This document shows, piece by piece, positions 1 through 11,830 of a stretch of 64,000 nt of DNA. The DNA is taken from assembly GCA_027924585.1 (NCBI GenBank), contig BSBM01000232.1:32139001-32203000 (forward strand). Direction: 5' to 3'. Each line of letters starts with the position of its first letter. The stretch's first letter is position 1. The notes below the pieces were generated by a model. That model worked only from the letters and a program-made list of their open reading frames with translations. It ran no database searches and was not told where the DNA came from. Made by a program: the position numbers and the translations under genes. The DNA is from Larix kaempferi. Its lineage: Eukaryota; Streptophyta; Pinopsida; Pinales; Pinaceae.

Positions 1-1
1 G

Positions 2-151
2 GTGATAGCAGTAACGGATGGAGGCGGTTCAGACCGGGAAGAAATTGAGATGCTCCTGCAAAGAAAAGTAAAGACTGCCTATGCATTGATCAAGAAATCT
101 TTTGCGAGAAAGACCTCTCATGTGTCGATACTCATACGAAAAGAAATATAA
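2..151 (+). CDS. Possible 3' end of an unidentified coding region
   Basis: An open frame runs from the window edge to a TAA at 149-151 and gives 49 residues rich in Lys, Arg and Glu, beginning VIAVTDGGGSDREE and ending SHVSILIRKEI. I do not recognise the family. It is soluble in character, with no membrane segment, and could be the last exon of a host gene or the end of a polyprotein from an element that starts outside the window. The sequence behind it is AT-rich and non-coding. An open stretch this short can occur by chance, so confidence is low. Confidence 0.25.
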   Translation: MIAVTDGGGSDREEIEMLLQRKVKTAYALIKKSFARKTSHVSILIRKEI

Positions 152-1790
152 GATTTATGTATTTTGCTTGACTGTCTGGTGTTTGGCTACTTGTTTTGAG
201 ATTCTTTTGCACTGACAGACTTTTATTGGCTATATTGGTGTTTGGCTAACTGTTAATTTATAAGTAGTGAGAGGAAACAAAGAGAGATGGAAAGAAACCT
301 GCAAGTGAAGATTAATGATTGCTCTGAAGAAGAAAGATAGATACATTATTTTCTGGTTTTGGTGTTTTGGGTGAGAAATAATATTTTCTTTAGTGTGTGT
401 TTTATATTATTGTAAGTGATACTCATCGAATGATTCCTTAAACATCGTGTCGACGGTTTGAAGCAACTATTTGTGTATAAAAGTTTAATAGCCATGTGAA
501 TTCTTGTTGTTCATTTGAAGATACAAGAAAGTCTGACAGAAGCTGTGAAATGATCGACCTGCATGTGAGTTTGTACTTGCAGAGGGTTAGTTTTCTAAAG
601 CCGCGAGGTTTTCTTTTTCATTACAATAGCAGAAAAAGGCTTTCCCCGTCGACGGTTGGCCGACGACGGTGTTGGTGGAAATTTTTTGTTGAATGTGGGT
701 ACGATTTGTCGAGTAGTGAGCCGACTGCTACAGTCAATCCATCCTGGCCCCGACCATTGACTCCACCATTTTTCCATTCATCGACGAGTCAAGATATTTT
801 GGCAAAGACAAGATATTGGTGCATAAAGACTTCATGCATTATATTTTAACGAAGCACCTTGATTGCAAATACGTATGGGTCAAACATTTGCATGTTTTTT
901 ATATGTTTCAAAGTCGACTTGTTTTTTTGTTTACGATATCATAATTGGAGTTTTCTTAAAAATTATAGCCAAAAATAAAATTGCATTGATACACATCAGT
1001 CCATGAGTTGATATGAGGTTGATATAGCATTTGTGGTTGCCGAGGTCACAAGTCTTTGTTTTGTAAAATATGGTCGATGTCATACAAAGTAAGTCGTGAC
1101 TTCTTGTTGTTCGAGAGTATGTGGTTGAAGCTTCATGTAGTCGATGTGTTGGATGAAGTACTAATTGTAACTATTTGTGATTGGAATCATGAGTCTTTAA
1201 TTGATCAATTAAATCATCATCTTATAAGTGACTTTGCTTTAAATTTTTGAAGTCAAGGGGGATGAAATGCGAGTCTCTCTGAAGGCAGGCGATCTCCCAT
1301 ATCTTTGTAAAATATGTCGGTCCCTAGCCGACTTTGTTAGTAGAGTCGAGTTAGTTGGATCTCAAGTAGTCGGCCATGACCAAGATTGCGCAAAATATTG
1401 TAGGCACTATTAATCCTCACGATAGATGATGATGGAATTCAAGCATATGACATTTGCGCAGAAAAAGAGCTTTAAAGATAAGATGATGACACAAAGAACA
1501 TATAAACCAATTGAGCCCCTAGGTGCAGGATTGCAGAGCAGGTTTGAGTTGTGACCTTAGAAGTTGAAGGAAGATAAATGATACATAAAGAAAAGCCAAA
1601 AGACCTTAATTCTGAGCTGTTGAAGATGAGTCTCGATAGATGATTAAAGGGTGAGGCTTCGACTAACCATTACCGGATTGAAGACGGAAGCTAAACAGTC
1701 ACAAGTCATAGCTAAAGAGTCACAAGTCATTACTGTTTCTGCATACATACTTGTTCTTTGGGACGAAAAAGAGTTTTGGGGTGGGGGAGA
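152..1790. other. Non-coding stretch, possibly the 3' internal region of a retroelement
   Basis: No reading frame here resembles a known protein; the longest (496-849) is of mixed composition and has no domain I recognise. The stretch ends in a purine-rich tract (GGGGTGGGGGAGA, 1778-1790) directly before a TG-starting LTR-like sequence, so at least its right part is probably the 3' untranslated part of an LTR retrotransposon. Confidence 0.4.
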
Positions 1791-1980
1791 TGTTGGAGGG
1801 ACCCCTTAGGGCCTTAATTGTCATCATACATTAACATGTTGTGTAATGGAGAAATTAAACGAATGATTAGTTGGAACCAGTTACAACCGCTCCAACCATA
1901 TTTTCTATGTACAAATACCTATCAACTAAATGAATACAATCAGATGCTTGACTGCATGTATTCCCGGTGAACACAACACA
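1791..1980 (+). mobile_element. Orphan LTR candidate (3' LTR) behind a polypurine tract
   Basis: The sequence begins TGTTGGAGGG immediately after a polypurine tract and ends in a CA-rich run (about 1972-1986, exact end ambiguous), which fits a short LTR of about 190 bp. The partner 5' LTR would lie left of the window. No second copy is present here, so the LTR call rests only on the TG start, the purine tract and the CA end. Confidence 0.4.
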
Positions 1981-2349
1981 CACACACACACAAAATTTGT
2001 AAACACGCATCGTTGAGATATGACCACCTTGTGGAAGCTAGCATGAGCACTTATATCATTTGGTGCCTTGATATTCCAATCAAGAAGGCATAGACATAAC
2101 CTTTCCCTGGACAACACTCAAATCATAACAAAACCCAAGCAATGCCTTAAAAACCTCATGTATTGCCAAGAAGGGAGGAAGCTTTAACGCTTTCCAAGTT
2201 AGTAGAAAATGACGGCTTTCACTTAAGGGATAGTGCCCCAACTCCCCTACTAAGTGAGCTCTTTTCTAGTCAAAATCAATTTGACATCATACTCTAGGAC
2301 CAAAAGGCAGTTTCAACCATACATAGAGTTTGATCTATGTACCTTACCC

Positions 2350-3518
<1,169 letters not shown>

Positions 3519-3572
<54 letters not shown>
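3519..3572. repeat. Compound microsatellite (TC)n(TA)n
   Basis: About fifteen TC units pass directly into about twelve TA units. Confidence 0.95.
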
Positions 3573-3580
<8 letters not shown>

Positions 3581-3766
3581 CAAAATTCCATCTTTAGCAA
3601 ATGATGCCTTGTGTTACAACAATGTCATATTCTCCATATTTAGAAAATAATAGTGTGTTATAACAATTAAATGTTTTCCATAAGAGCTTTTCATTCACAT
3701 TTATCAAAATCTTATACATGTTTTTTAATCCATTGATAACTCAATGTAGTATTAAGAAAGCTTTGC

Positions 3767-3965
3767 CAATTGGGTGCAACTCGAGTGGTTGAGAGGAAAA
3801 GTTGTTTTCTCCCCCATTTGGATTCAAATCCCACTTCGTGACAAGTTTACTCTTTGTGAGGTGATCGTTGTTGAGATATTGACTTAGCCCTAAGCCTTAA
3901 AAATCTAATCTATTTTGAATACCATCCTAAAAATGAGAAGTTTGAGAAAATTGCTTAAACATCAA
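3767..3965 (+). mobile_element. tRNA-derived SINE, copy 1
   Basis: The head reads CAATTGGGTGCAACTCGAGTGGTTG, where the TGCAACTCGAGTGG part resembles an RNA polymerase III A box, and GGATTCAAATCC at about 3820-3831 resembles a B box. The body (CTTAGCCCTAAGCC) and the tail (ACCATCCTAAAAATGAG) match the second copy that starts 211 bp further on. A tRNA-like head with a unique body is the usual plan of plant SINEs, which are copied in trans by LINE enzymes. The cloverleaf is not intact, so it is not a tRNA gene. Confidence 0.65.
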
Positions 3966-3977
3966 TAGTAATAACAT

Positions 3978-4202
3978 CAATTGGGTGTAGCTCGAGTGGT
4001 TGTGGGATGGAGTGTTATCTTACCCACCTAGGTTCTATTCCCATAAGTGAAATGTTGAGCTCATAATGAGTTTATTGTTGTAAGCTTTGAGCCTTCTTGT
4101 TGACTTGGTCTTGTGCCCAATTGTTTTTAGGATTTACCTTGTCTACCATCCTTGAAATGAGGGGAAGTGCCTGGATGTTTGCCTCAAGATAATTTACTTG
4201 AA
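3978..4202 (+). mobile_element. tRNA-derived SINE, copy 2
   Basis: This copy starts with CAATTGGGTGTAGCTCGAGTGG (A box like) and has GGTTCTATTCC at 4031-4041 (B box like). Its tail, ACCATCCTTGAAATGAGGGG, matches copy 1. The two copies lie head to tail with almost nothing between them, so they arose from a tandem duplication or from insertion of one copy into the tail of the other. Confidence 0.65.
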
Positions 4203-4613
4203 AAATAATCATAATAATTGATAAATAAAATAAGCTTGGGTATATATATATATATAATTTTCTTCATAGAAATTGTATGTATTTTCTCGGAGTTTAGAGT
4301 TGAGATTAGATGTATTTCAAAATAAGTGAAGGTAGGATCCATGTTATTACTTTACCACGACAAGTTTAAAATAAATTGGGCTAGAGATCACAAGGCTTTG
4401 CTTAACCATTGAACATAAATTTAAGAGGATAATCAAATTAATAATATAGATAATATTAAATCTCACTCCTATATGAAGTTTAAAGATAATATCTAGAATG
4501 ATAATGAAATAATTAAGAATAAGTTGAAATACTACAAAGTAGTGCCGAATTGATTGCCCATCAAACAAAAGCTTCATGACCTTCTAATGTCTTTATTACC
4601 CTTCAATTTATGT
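4203..4613. other. AT-rich non-coding DNA with a short (TA)n run
   Basis: A (TA)8 run lies at 4241-4256. I see no gene or mobile element signature otherwise. Confidence 0.5.
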
Positions 4614-6720
4614 TCACATAAATTGATAATGACGATGATGGTTATTATCATACACTGAGACCAACTTTGGTCCAGGAACCTTGAAAAGGTAAAAAATCAC
4701 TTGGTTTTCTTTAATTATGTGCTTGAAAATCTTTAAGAGAAGCATTCCTAGATCACCATAGTTGTGATTAGTTAAAATGTTAGGAAGGTCAATGTTGTAG
4801 CAAATATTTTGAAATTGTGCTCTAATGTGGGTGTACATAGGACATTCTATGAGAAGGTGATTTCATTTTCAACCCTCTTAGTCTCACAAAGATGAATTTT
4901 TTTTTCATCCCACGACATTTTAGGAATTGTCCAGTGCCTTGTTTCACTATGGAGCTCGTGAGAGTTTGTTCTTATTTTAGTGATGTTGATTTTCTTTTTT
5001 ATGCTAGTTAAAACATAGATATACTTTTGATCTTCTAGATTAGGGTTGATCTCCTCCTTATAGTATCTTAATTTTCTCTTATTCTCTAATTCTTTACCGC
5101 ACCACAACCTCTCCTTAAATTTAAAAGTAATAATACTTTTATTATCACTATTCTACATATTGACCTCTTCCTCGACTCCCCAATGATTTATCTAAGAAAA
5201 TGGAATCTTTATGCCAACCTCAGTTAAGCCGCATGTGGTTTTAAATAGAGTATGAAGCAATCTTAGGAATCCTATTGTCTCCAATGATGTTTATCTTGTT
5301 CTTGTACATTAGGTACCTAGTGGTAGCCAGGCTCTTAATGGAGGAGAGACTGGATTTTACAAGGAGGATAGGATAAGGTGTATTTCCCTTAATTTTTAAT
5401 ATTATATGTTATAAAGCACTTTTGGATTTGCTAGATATCTTTTTCCATGATCCTTTGGAAAATGATATAACCCCAAAATTCACACCCATATAAGATAATG
5501 GGAGTGACAAGAGCCTCAAAGAGGAGTTTCTTCTTATCCCAGAGCTTCTTCTTTTAAGGTTTGTTGATTTACAATTGTTTTCAAGTCCATAATAAGCTTC
5601 CCACCCTCCATCGATCCTTTTCTCAATGCTATAGTTCTAGTTAAGCTTGTTATGAAGATTGATTTTGAGATATTTATATGAAGTCACTACCTCCAAGTTG
5701 TTGTTTCCATATATGAAATTAACATAAGTGATCTTTTGGGATTTGATTATCATAACCTTTTTTTTGTGAGTTTTAACAATCATACCCATATTAAAGAAAA
5801 AATTCTTGAGAATTTTTAGTTTCTTGTTGAGATCACCAGGAATCCTTACGATAAGAACAATATTGTAAGTGTAGAGAAGAAAGACAATGACTATACTAGC
5901 CAGAGTCACGTCGACATGACCCATGTCTTCCAAAAAACCCTCTATCTTGTCAATGCATATACAAAAAAGGGTAGGGGACATGGGACAACTTTGCTTGAAT
6001 CCTATATTACAATTAATTTATTCTGACTAGCCCTTTGAGTTATCAAATTTGGCAGTAACCTTCTCATACAACCTTATTACAACAACTCTCAACTTAAAAG
6101 GTACTTTTAACTCTTATAATCTATTCCATAGGTTAGTTATGGACATTGTGTCAAATTTTTTTCTAAAGTCATTAAAGTATCACATAAGATTGGTTTTATT
6201 ATTCCAACAATCCTCAAGAATGGTCTTGAGCGTAATAAGGTGGTCCACAATTAAATGATAACTCTTGAATCCTACTTGGACTTCAACTCCTTTTCCTTGA
6301 TTTTCTAGCCATATGCTAATATTCTTTTCCAAAATAATTCCATATAACTTGGCTAAAAGATGGCTAATCATAATGGTCCTATAGTTAGATGGATTGATTT
6401 TATGTCCACTTTTAAAAATAGGAACAATGAGGCTTTTGTCTAAGGTTTAGTGAAACCCTGTTTCACTGCTAAATTTAAGAGCTTATGGATGTGAGGGATG
6501 AGGATAGGCACACCATTTTTTTAGATTTTTGATTGGTATCCTATGATGTCCTTAGCTCTCCCTTTTGTGAGCCACTTGACCCCAAAATCCATGTCTTCTA
6601 GAGAGGAAACTTATTCCTTTGTATAAAGGGTTTGAATGTTGTCTACGACATCAGGGGATCCATAAATCTTGAATAGCTTGTCAATCTTAGGTTTGCAAAA
6701 TTCATAAATACAAATGATAT
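4614..6720 (-). pseudogene. Decayed LINE (non-LTR retrotransposon) reverse transcriptase
   Basis: Read on the minus strand, fragments in the correct order give a non-LTR reverse transcriptase: an N-terminal part around 6540-6720 (GRAKDIIGYQ), the finger region at 6180-6371 (ISHLLAKLYGIILEK, then VGFKSYHLIVDHLITLK), and the palm at 5637-5981 (MSPTLFCICIDKIEG). The C-terminal part at 4614-5107 includes HSETRHWTIPK and a CETKRVEN segment. The catalytic box, normally YADD in this family, reads YTYN, so the enzyme is dead. Several frameshifts and stops interrupt it. The 5' ORF and the 3' poly(A) end are not recognisable, so only the middle of the element survives. Such enzymes normally copy their own RNA at a nicked chromosomal site. 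Confidence 0.8.
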
Positions 6721-6914
6721 TAAATGGCATGAGTTTATATTTAGATCATCCACATATTTTAAATAAAGTAATGTTTAATTTAATAATGAGTGAAGTCCTG
6801 TTAGCGCGATTGGTTTCTAAGGTTTCCATTTGTTAGGAAACCCAAGATTCAAAACTTAGAGGTAGTGGGAGGAAACACCCAAACATCTAGCCATGATAAG
6901 GGTTGGTGTGGCCC
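6721..6914. other. Non-coding spacer between LINE and element B
   Basis: No gene is seen. A stretch at about 6732-6790 (TTATATTTAGATCATCCACA onward) has a diverged direct copy at about 26507-26563 beyond the far side of element B. Confidence 0.5.
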
Positions 6915-8060
6915 TTATCCATAAACTGTAGGATCACATTCCTGTTAGTCTTTTCAACACAGATAATGCGGAAATTTATAAAAAAGAAGAAGATCGATCT
7001 CTGATCAATCTATCACACAAATCCCAACACACTTGCTAGCATCAGACAAACAAGCAAAATGCCAACCATTTGATCAATTATCAATTTGGACATATATATT
7101 TCATCTTCAACAATATAGGAAATGATTCCTTTAGATGATTGTAGCTTATCATAACCCCATGTCTCCCTCAAAATATGAATTATGGGAATTTTCGTGATGC
7201 TGAACAATATAACGCATCCAATACTTTAATTGAAGGCAATCGGGTTGAGTATATGCAGTGGTAGAGCATAACAATGATTCAAATTGTAATTGTTAGTGGG
7301 TTGTATCTAACCCCATTGATTAAATTGGAGGTATATGAGAATGTTGTAGCTAACGATTCCATCAAGATACAAATTGGGAATCGATTCAACATGCAAAGTA
7401 GCAATCAAAACATGCTCATTTGATTTCATTAACTGGTACTTGGCTCATTAAGTCACCAGAATGAAATCAAATGCTATGGGAGATTTCTTTAATAACCATA
7501 GCAAGAGATTCAGTGCTCAACCAATCCAATATAGAATGCTTAATTATAAACACAACCATTAATTCATGGACCTACAACCATCAATACATAGGGCATTGAA
7601 TCATAGAGACACAGAGATGTTACCCTAGAATCTCAAATGGAAAAAACGACATTCATGGGGAATTATAATTGCTCGGAAATTATTACAATGATGAGCTATG
7701 CATTCTCATATGAAATTTTGATGCATTGTTACTCACTAACAATACTACAGATTCCATGGCTTAGACAAACTTCTGCTCATGTGTTGACAGGCACAATGAC
7801 TCCTTCATCCATCGATCTTCAAGCAAGCTACCACTTTGAGCCCTCTTCTTTGCCAATTCCCTTCTTCTTTTCAAGCTTCAATTCTCCCTCTAGTTGGATT
7901 CCCCTTTCTTCTTCAAGCTAGCACTCTTTAATAGAGATGCCCAAAATACCAACCATCAAGGTGATTTGTTTCACCTCCTTGAGGACTTTTGGCCTTTTGT
8001 CTTCAAGATCAAGCATGAAATTAGTTTGTCAAAATTAAATTTTGATTAGAAGGTTTTAAT

Positions 8061-9053
8061 AGGACTGTTATACCTCAATATTACACATTACGTATTAGTG
8101 TCACATCCTTGCACTAGCAATCTAGACGACAGTTCCCCTTAAAGATCATCTGAACATACAGAGTGAAAACCATTGACTGAACACTGAAAGCAAACACTTT
8201 TTTTGCCATCTGTCAACCCAACTTGGTCCTGTTTGCAAGCACTACCGCTCCCTGCACATCTACAGGGGTGTGGTAGTCAGCACTACCACGTGTTGCTCCT
8301 CCTCTGGGGCGCGGTACTACCACGCTATGCTAGGGGCGCGGTAGTCCAAAATTAACCTTTTGCCTTGGATTTTGGGATCTTGACTTTCGAGAGATATCAT
8401 TGGGATTTGCACCTCTGATTTGATCTCAACTCCCCTCTCTATTTAGCTGGCCTGATCCACTAAACACTCCATAGATCCACACTTCTCTCTTGTTGGTTAA
8501 CCTTCCCACATGCTATAAGAGAGAGGCCTTCCATGAGCCAAAGGGAGGACTCTTTGAGATATAAAACCTATGGTCTTAGATATTTGTGGAGATAGCTAGA
8601 GGAGAAAGCACTTGGAGCTGGGAGTTGGCTTGGACATCAAGCAATTGTTGTAAGTAACTTCAAGTTTGCAAATAAAATATAACTTGTCTTGTTTCCCAAA
8701 TTGTGTGTGTTGATGTTGTTTCAATTACATGATTTGTTTCTATTATAGATTTGGATTCTGACATATATTTCAATTTGTTAGAAAGATTGTATGTGCTTGT
8801 ACTTTGATTCATCCCAATAGGTTCATTCACGAGGACTTGAGGATTGGAACAATAACTAGGACAAGCGATTAAATCAAAGGCCAGTTAAACCTCTTCCGTT
8901 TCTTTCAGCAGCATAATCTTGAAGCATTTGTTTGAATCTAGGAATTCAAGGTAGCATTTGTTATCTCTTTGTCTTAGTTTGAATTCAGTTGAGTCTACTT
9001 CAACCTAAGAGAGTTTCTACCTATTCGTAGGGAGAAATATCTACAACAAGGAC
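8061..9053 (+). mobile_element. Solo LTR C with target-site duplication AGGAC
   Basis: The inserted piece 8066-9048 begins TGTTATACC, ends CTACAACA and is flanked on both sides by AGGAC (8061-8065 and 9049-9053). Removing it rejoins the LTR of element B exactly as in the second LTR copy. At 983 bp with no coding sequence it is a solo LTR, the usual product of recombination between the two LTRs of a full element. A TATA box (TATAAAA, 8560-8566) supports plus orientation. Confidence 0.88.
8235..8347. promoter_or_regulatory. Cluster of GGTAGT/ACTACC motifs in solo LTR C
   Basis: At least six short motifs in both orientations (CACTACCGC, TGGTAGTC, CACTACCACG, GCGGTACTACCACG, GCGCGGTAGTCC) are packed into about 110 bp, roughly 210-330 bp upstream of the TATA box. 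The surroundings are AT-rich, so the GC-rich cluster stands out. It may be a promoter-proximal protein-binding region; that is inference. Confidence 0.5.
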
Positions 9054-9304
9054 CCATTTCAGATCACACCTCCCCTTTCACAAGATTTTGGTCCCCAAAA
9101 TCTCAAGGAGATTGGTCTGGATCAATATATTTTATGTCTGCTTCTATGGAACGTGGAGTTGACTTTGGATTTTGGATATAGCTCTGACTCTGGCTATGAA
9201 TATGGATCATGACTCTGGCTACTGGCTCTAATACTAGCTATGCTTTGGCTCTCGTTTTGGCTCACTTGTTCCCATAATGCAAAAATACGAGCAATCTTTA
9301 GCCT

Positions 9305-9535
9305 TTAGAGATGGTGCATGTTGTGTTCTTTTCCAACACACTCTAAAATGTCTTCTCGACACTTCAATCCACGAGGATTTAAAATGCATGGGATACACTC
9401 ATTCCCAAGTGTCTTCACTTGCATTCTACTATTCTTTAGATAGTTTGTAGCTCTTTTGGAACTGTCTTCAAGACCATGCGTGAATAGTGGCCAGCTCTTC
9501 ACCTCTTTGATATTTGGATAATCCTCTGATGTCAT
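9305..9535 (-). pseudogene. Short open frame in the interior of element B
   Basis: A 76-residue frame (starts MTSEDYPNIKEVK) occupies nearly half of the interior of element B, not far from the primer binding site, where a Gag start would lie. I recognise no domain. It could be a Gag remnant or chance. Confidence 0.25.
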
Positions 9536-9587
9536 TGCTACTACATCTTTGATTCCTCAAATTTTTATAGCTCTTGGATTCAACCAA

Positions 9588-9598
9588 CTTTGATACCA
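9588..9598 (-). other. Primer binding site of element B
   Basis: The minus strand reads TGGTATCAAAG, two bases inside the LTR that ends (minus strand) in CAAATCA. It differs by one base from TGGTATCAGAG, the site complementary to the 3' end of initiator tRNA-Met used by many plant LTR elements. Confidence 0.7.
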
Positions 9599-9600
9599 TA

Positions 9601-10455
9601 TGATTTGCAAATTGTAGGCTCATATGGATATCAGTCTTGTCAACACGGATAATGCAGAAATTTATAAAAAAGAAGAAGATTGATCTCTGTTCAATCTATT
9701 TGGAGTTCCCCAAAACAAATCCCAACACACTTGCCAACATTAGACAAAGAAGCAAAATGCGATCCGTTTGATTAATTATCAATCTACAAAAATATATTTC
9801 TTCTTAATCAATATAGGAAATGATTCCTTTCTATGATTGTAGGTTACCATAACCTCACGATTCCCTCAAAAGACGAATTATGGGAATTTTTGTGATGCTG
9901 GAACAATATAACACATCCATCACTTTAATTGAGTAAAAAAAATATTTCTTCTTAATCAATATAGGAAATGATTCCTTTATATGATTGTAGGTTATCATAA
10001 CCCCACGACTCCCTCAAAAGACGAATTATGGGAATTTTTGTGATGCTGGAACAATATAACACATCCATCACTTTAATTGAGTGGAATCGAGTTAACCATA
10101 TGTAGTGGTAGAGCATAACAGTGATTCAGATTGTAGTTGTTAATGGGTTGTATCTAACCCCATTGATTCAATTGGTGGTATATGAGAATGTTGTAGGTAA
10201 TGATTCCATTAAGATTCAATATTCAAAGTAGCAATCAAAACATGATCATTTTATTTTTATTAAGTGGTTTGGATCATTAATTCACCATAACGAAATCAAA
10301 TGTTGTGGGAGATTGATTTAATAACCAAAGCAATTGATTCAGTGCTCAACCAATCCAATATAGAATGCTTAGTTATAAACACAACCATTAATTTACATAG
10401 CTACAACCATCAATACATAGTGCATTGAATCACAAAGAAATAAATATTTTACCAT
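9601..10455 (-). repeat. 5' LTR of element B, first part (continues at 25789-26236)
   Basis: This matches 6915 onward and is cut at 10455 by Tat element A; the LTR resumes after A. It contains an internal 148-bp tandem duplication (9795-9942 and 9943-10090) that the other LTR lacks, so that duplication arose after insertion. Confidence 0.75.
9795..10090. repeat. 148-bp tandem duplication inside the LTR of element B
   Basis: TATTTCTTCTTAATCAATAT and the following ~128 bp occur twice in a row with a few differences (for example TACCATAACCTC versus TATCATAACCCC). Confidence 0.85.
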
Positions 10456-11206
10456 TGTTAACACCCAAAAAGTGCTCGCCATCTCATCTCCCTCATTACA
10501 TGACTCATTTGTCTATATTTCCTACCATATTTGCCTCCAAAACCTTAAAAAACCATTAAAAAGTCTCCAAAAGGCCCAAAACCCCATTTTTTCCCCAAAA
10601 TAATTTAAATTTCCTCCAAAAATAGCAAAAATCCTCTAAAAAAGGCCCTAAGTTCCCAAAAATAAAATAAAAGAGAATAAAAAATATAAAAAGAGGAAAA
10701 AGCAGGAAAAAAGAAGCAAAAACCCTATACAATTGACCTAAACCATATTTTGCCAAAAACCATGGGTCAATACTCCACCACTAAAAACCTATAAATAGGT
10801 GATGGAGGCTCCCCATTTCATATCCACAATCTTCCCTATCCTCACTCTGCCAAAATCATTCTTGAAACCCTAGCTTACCATTTGAGCTAGTTTTTCCCAT
10901 TTGAGTGCCCCTTTTGGCCCATTATTCAAACACCTTGGAGAAGGAGAAGGAACCCATTGGAGCACGGAAGCAACCCTCCTGGACTACTGCAAGAGCTCCA
11001 CCAACCTCTACACTCGAGGTAAATTTAATACAAAAGGAAAATTTCTATCATCTTGTCATTGTTTTTATTTCTGTTAATGCTCATGCTAGGTTAAAGTTCA
11101 TACTGTTTTACTGCTTTACTTTACTTTTTACTGAACTGCTACTAAGGAGGCCCTTCTCCTTAGTAGGTGCTCATTTGCACAAGCTAGGGTGAAAACCCCG
11201 GCTACA
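10456..11206 (+). repeat. 5' LTR of element A
   Basis: The LTR begins TGTTAACACCCAAAAAGTGC and ends ACCCCGGCTACA. A TATA box (TATAAATA, 10790-10797) is followed by a pyrimidine-rich stretch where transcription of the element should begin. The 3' copy is at 25032-25783. Confidence 0.95.
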
Positions 11207-11207
11207 G

Positions 11208-11224
11208 TTTTGGTGACTCCACTA
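11208..11224 (+). other. Primer binding site of element A
   Basis: TTTTGGTGACTCCACTA begins two bases after the LTR end. Tat-lineage elements often carry a TGG(C/T)GACTCC-type site at this place; I do not assign the tRNA from memory. Confidence 0.7.
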
Positions 11225-11329
11225 TTGTTCCTTTGAATTTTTGGTTAATTTTTTTTTTAAAGTTTTTAGTTTTCTACAAAGTATTTTTTAGTTTCCCCTG
11301 TTCAGCTGTGGCTTCGGCCAGTTGGGTTT

Positions 11330-11830
11330 TCTGCAGCAGATCGCAACTTTCAGCCGTTTTTTCCACGATCCAGATTGTAATTGTTTGCTCTTTTCCCGCG
11401 ACCCGAGCGCAGCCTTTTGCCTCTTTCCTGCGCTCCAGACCGCAGTTTTTTGCCCCAGACCTGCGATCCGACCATGGCTTTCTGCCCCTTTGCCGTGCTC
11501 CAAAGCACGCATTGTGGCCGTAAACCCGCGATCCGACCGCAGCTCTTTCCCCTTTAGCCGCGTACCAGACCGCGCCTCTTGACCCCATACCCACGATCCG
11601 CTCGCAGGTTTCAAGCCTGTAGCCACGCCTCAAAGCGCGCCTTTCGGCCACTGACCCGAGATCCGACCGCAGGGTTCCGCCCTTTAGCTGCGCCCCAGCC
11701 CGCGCCTTTCGGCCATGGACCTGTGATCTGCCTGCAGGTGTTCCCCATACACCCGCGCCCCGATCGCAGGTTTCACCCGTACAGCCGCGCTCCAGACTGC
11801 GCATTTTAGTCACAGACCCGCGCTCTGTTT
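11330..11830. repeat. GC-rich array with 65-bp units, each two ~32.5-bp half units
   Basis: The anchor GCGATCCGACCGCAG and its variants recur with the third base at 11400, 11465, 11530, 11595, 11660 and 11725, an exact 65-bp spacing. The intervening half unit carries GCGCTCCAGACCGCGCC-like sequence about 32-33 bp away, giving about fifteen half units in all, some weaker ones starting near 11334. Long frames across it on both strands result from the repeat and its base composition and are not genes. It lies in the transcribed leader just after the primer binding site. A related GCGATC array lies at 22258-22528. Confidence 0.9.

Larger units (their letters stand above)
6915..9066 (-). repeat. 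3' LTR of element B, split by solo LTR C
   Basis: Sequence 6915-8065 plus 9054-9066 aligns with 9601-10455 plus 25789-26236: shared landmarks are AATTTATAAAAAAGAAGAAG, AATATAGGAAATGATTCC, AACCATTAATTCATGG and TTTTAATAGGAC. On the plus strand the outer part ends CATTTCAGATCA, just before the polypurine tract. The two LTRs are strongly diverged, so the insertion is old. Confidence 0.75.

Noticed and set aside
496-849. 117-residue plus-strand frame near the left edge
   Set aside because: No recognisable domain, and another frame is open on the opposite strand of the same stretch; nothing supports a gene.
3767-4052. tRNA genes
   Set aside because: A- and B-box-like words are present but no cloverleaf with paired acceptor stem can be drawn; the sequence beyond is shared between two copies, so SINEs fit better.
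6795-6905. Another tRNA-derived SINE (TAGCGCGATTGGTT, GATTCAAAAC)
   Set aside because: The box-like words are weak and no second copy is in the window; not supported enough to annotate.
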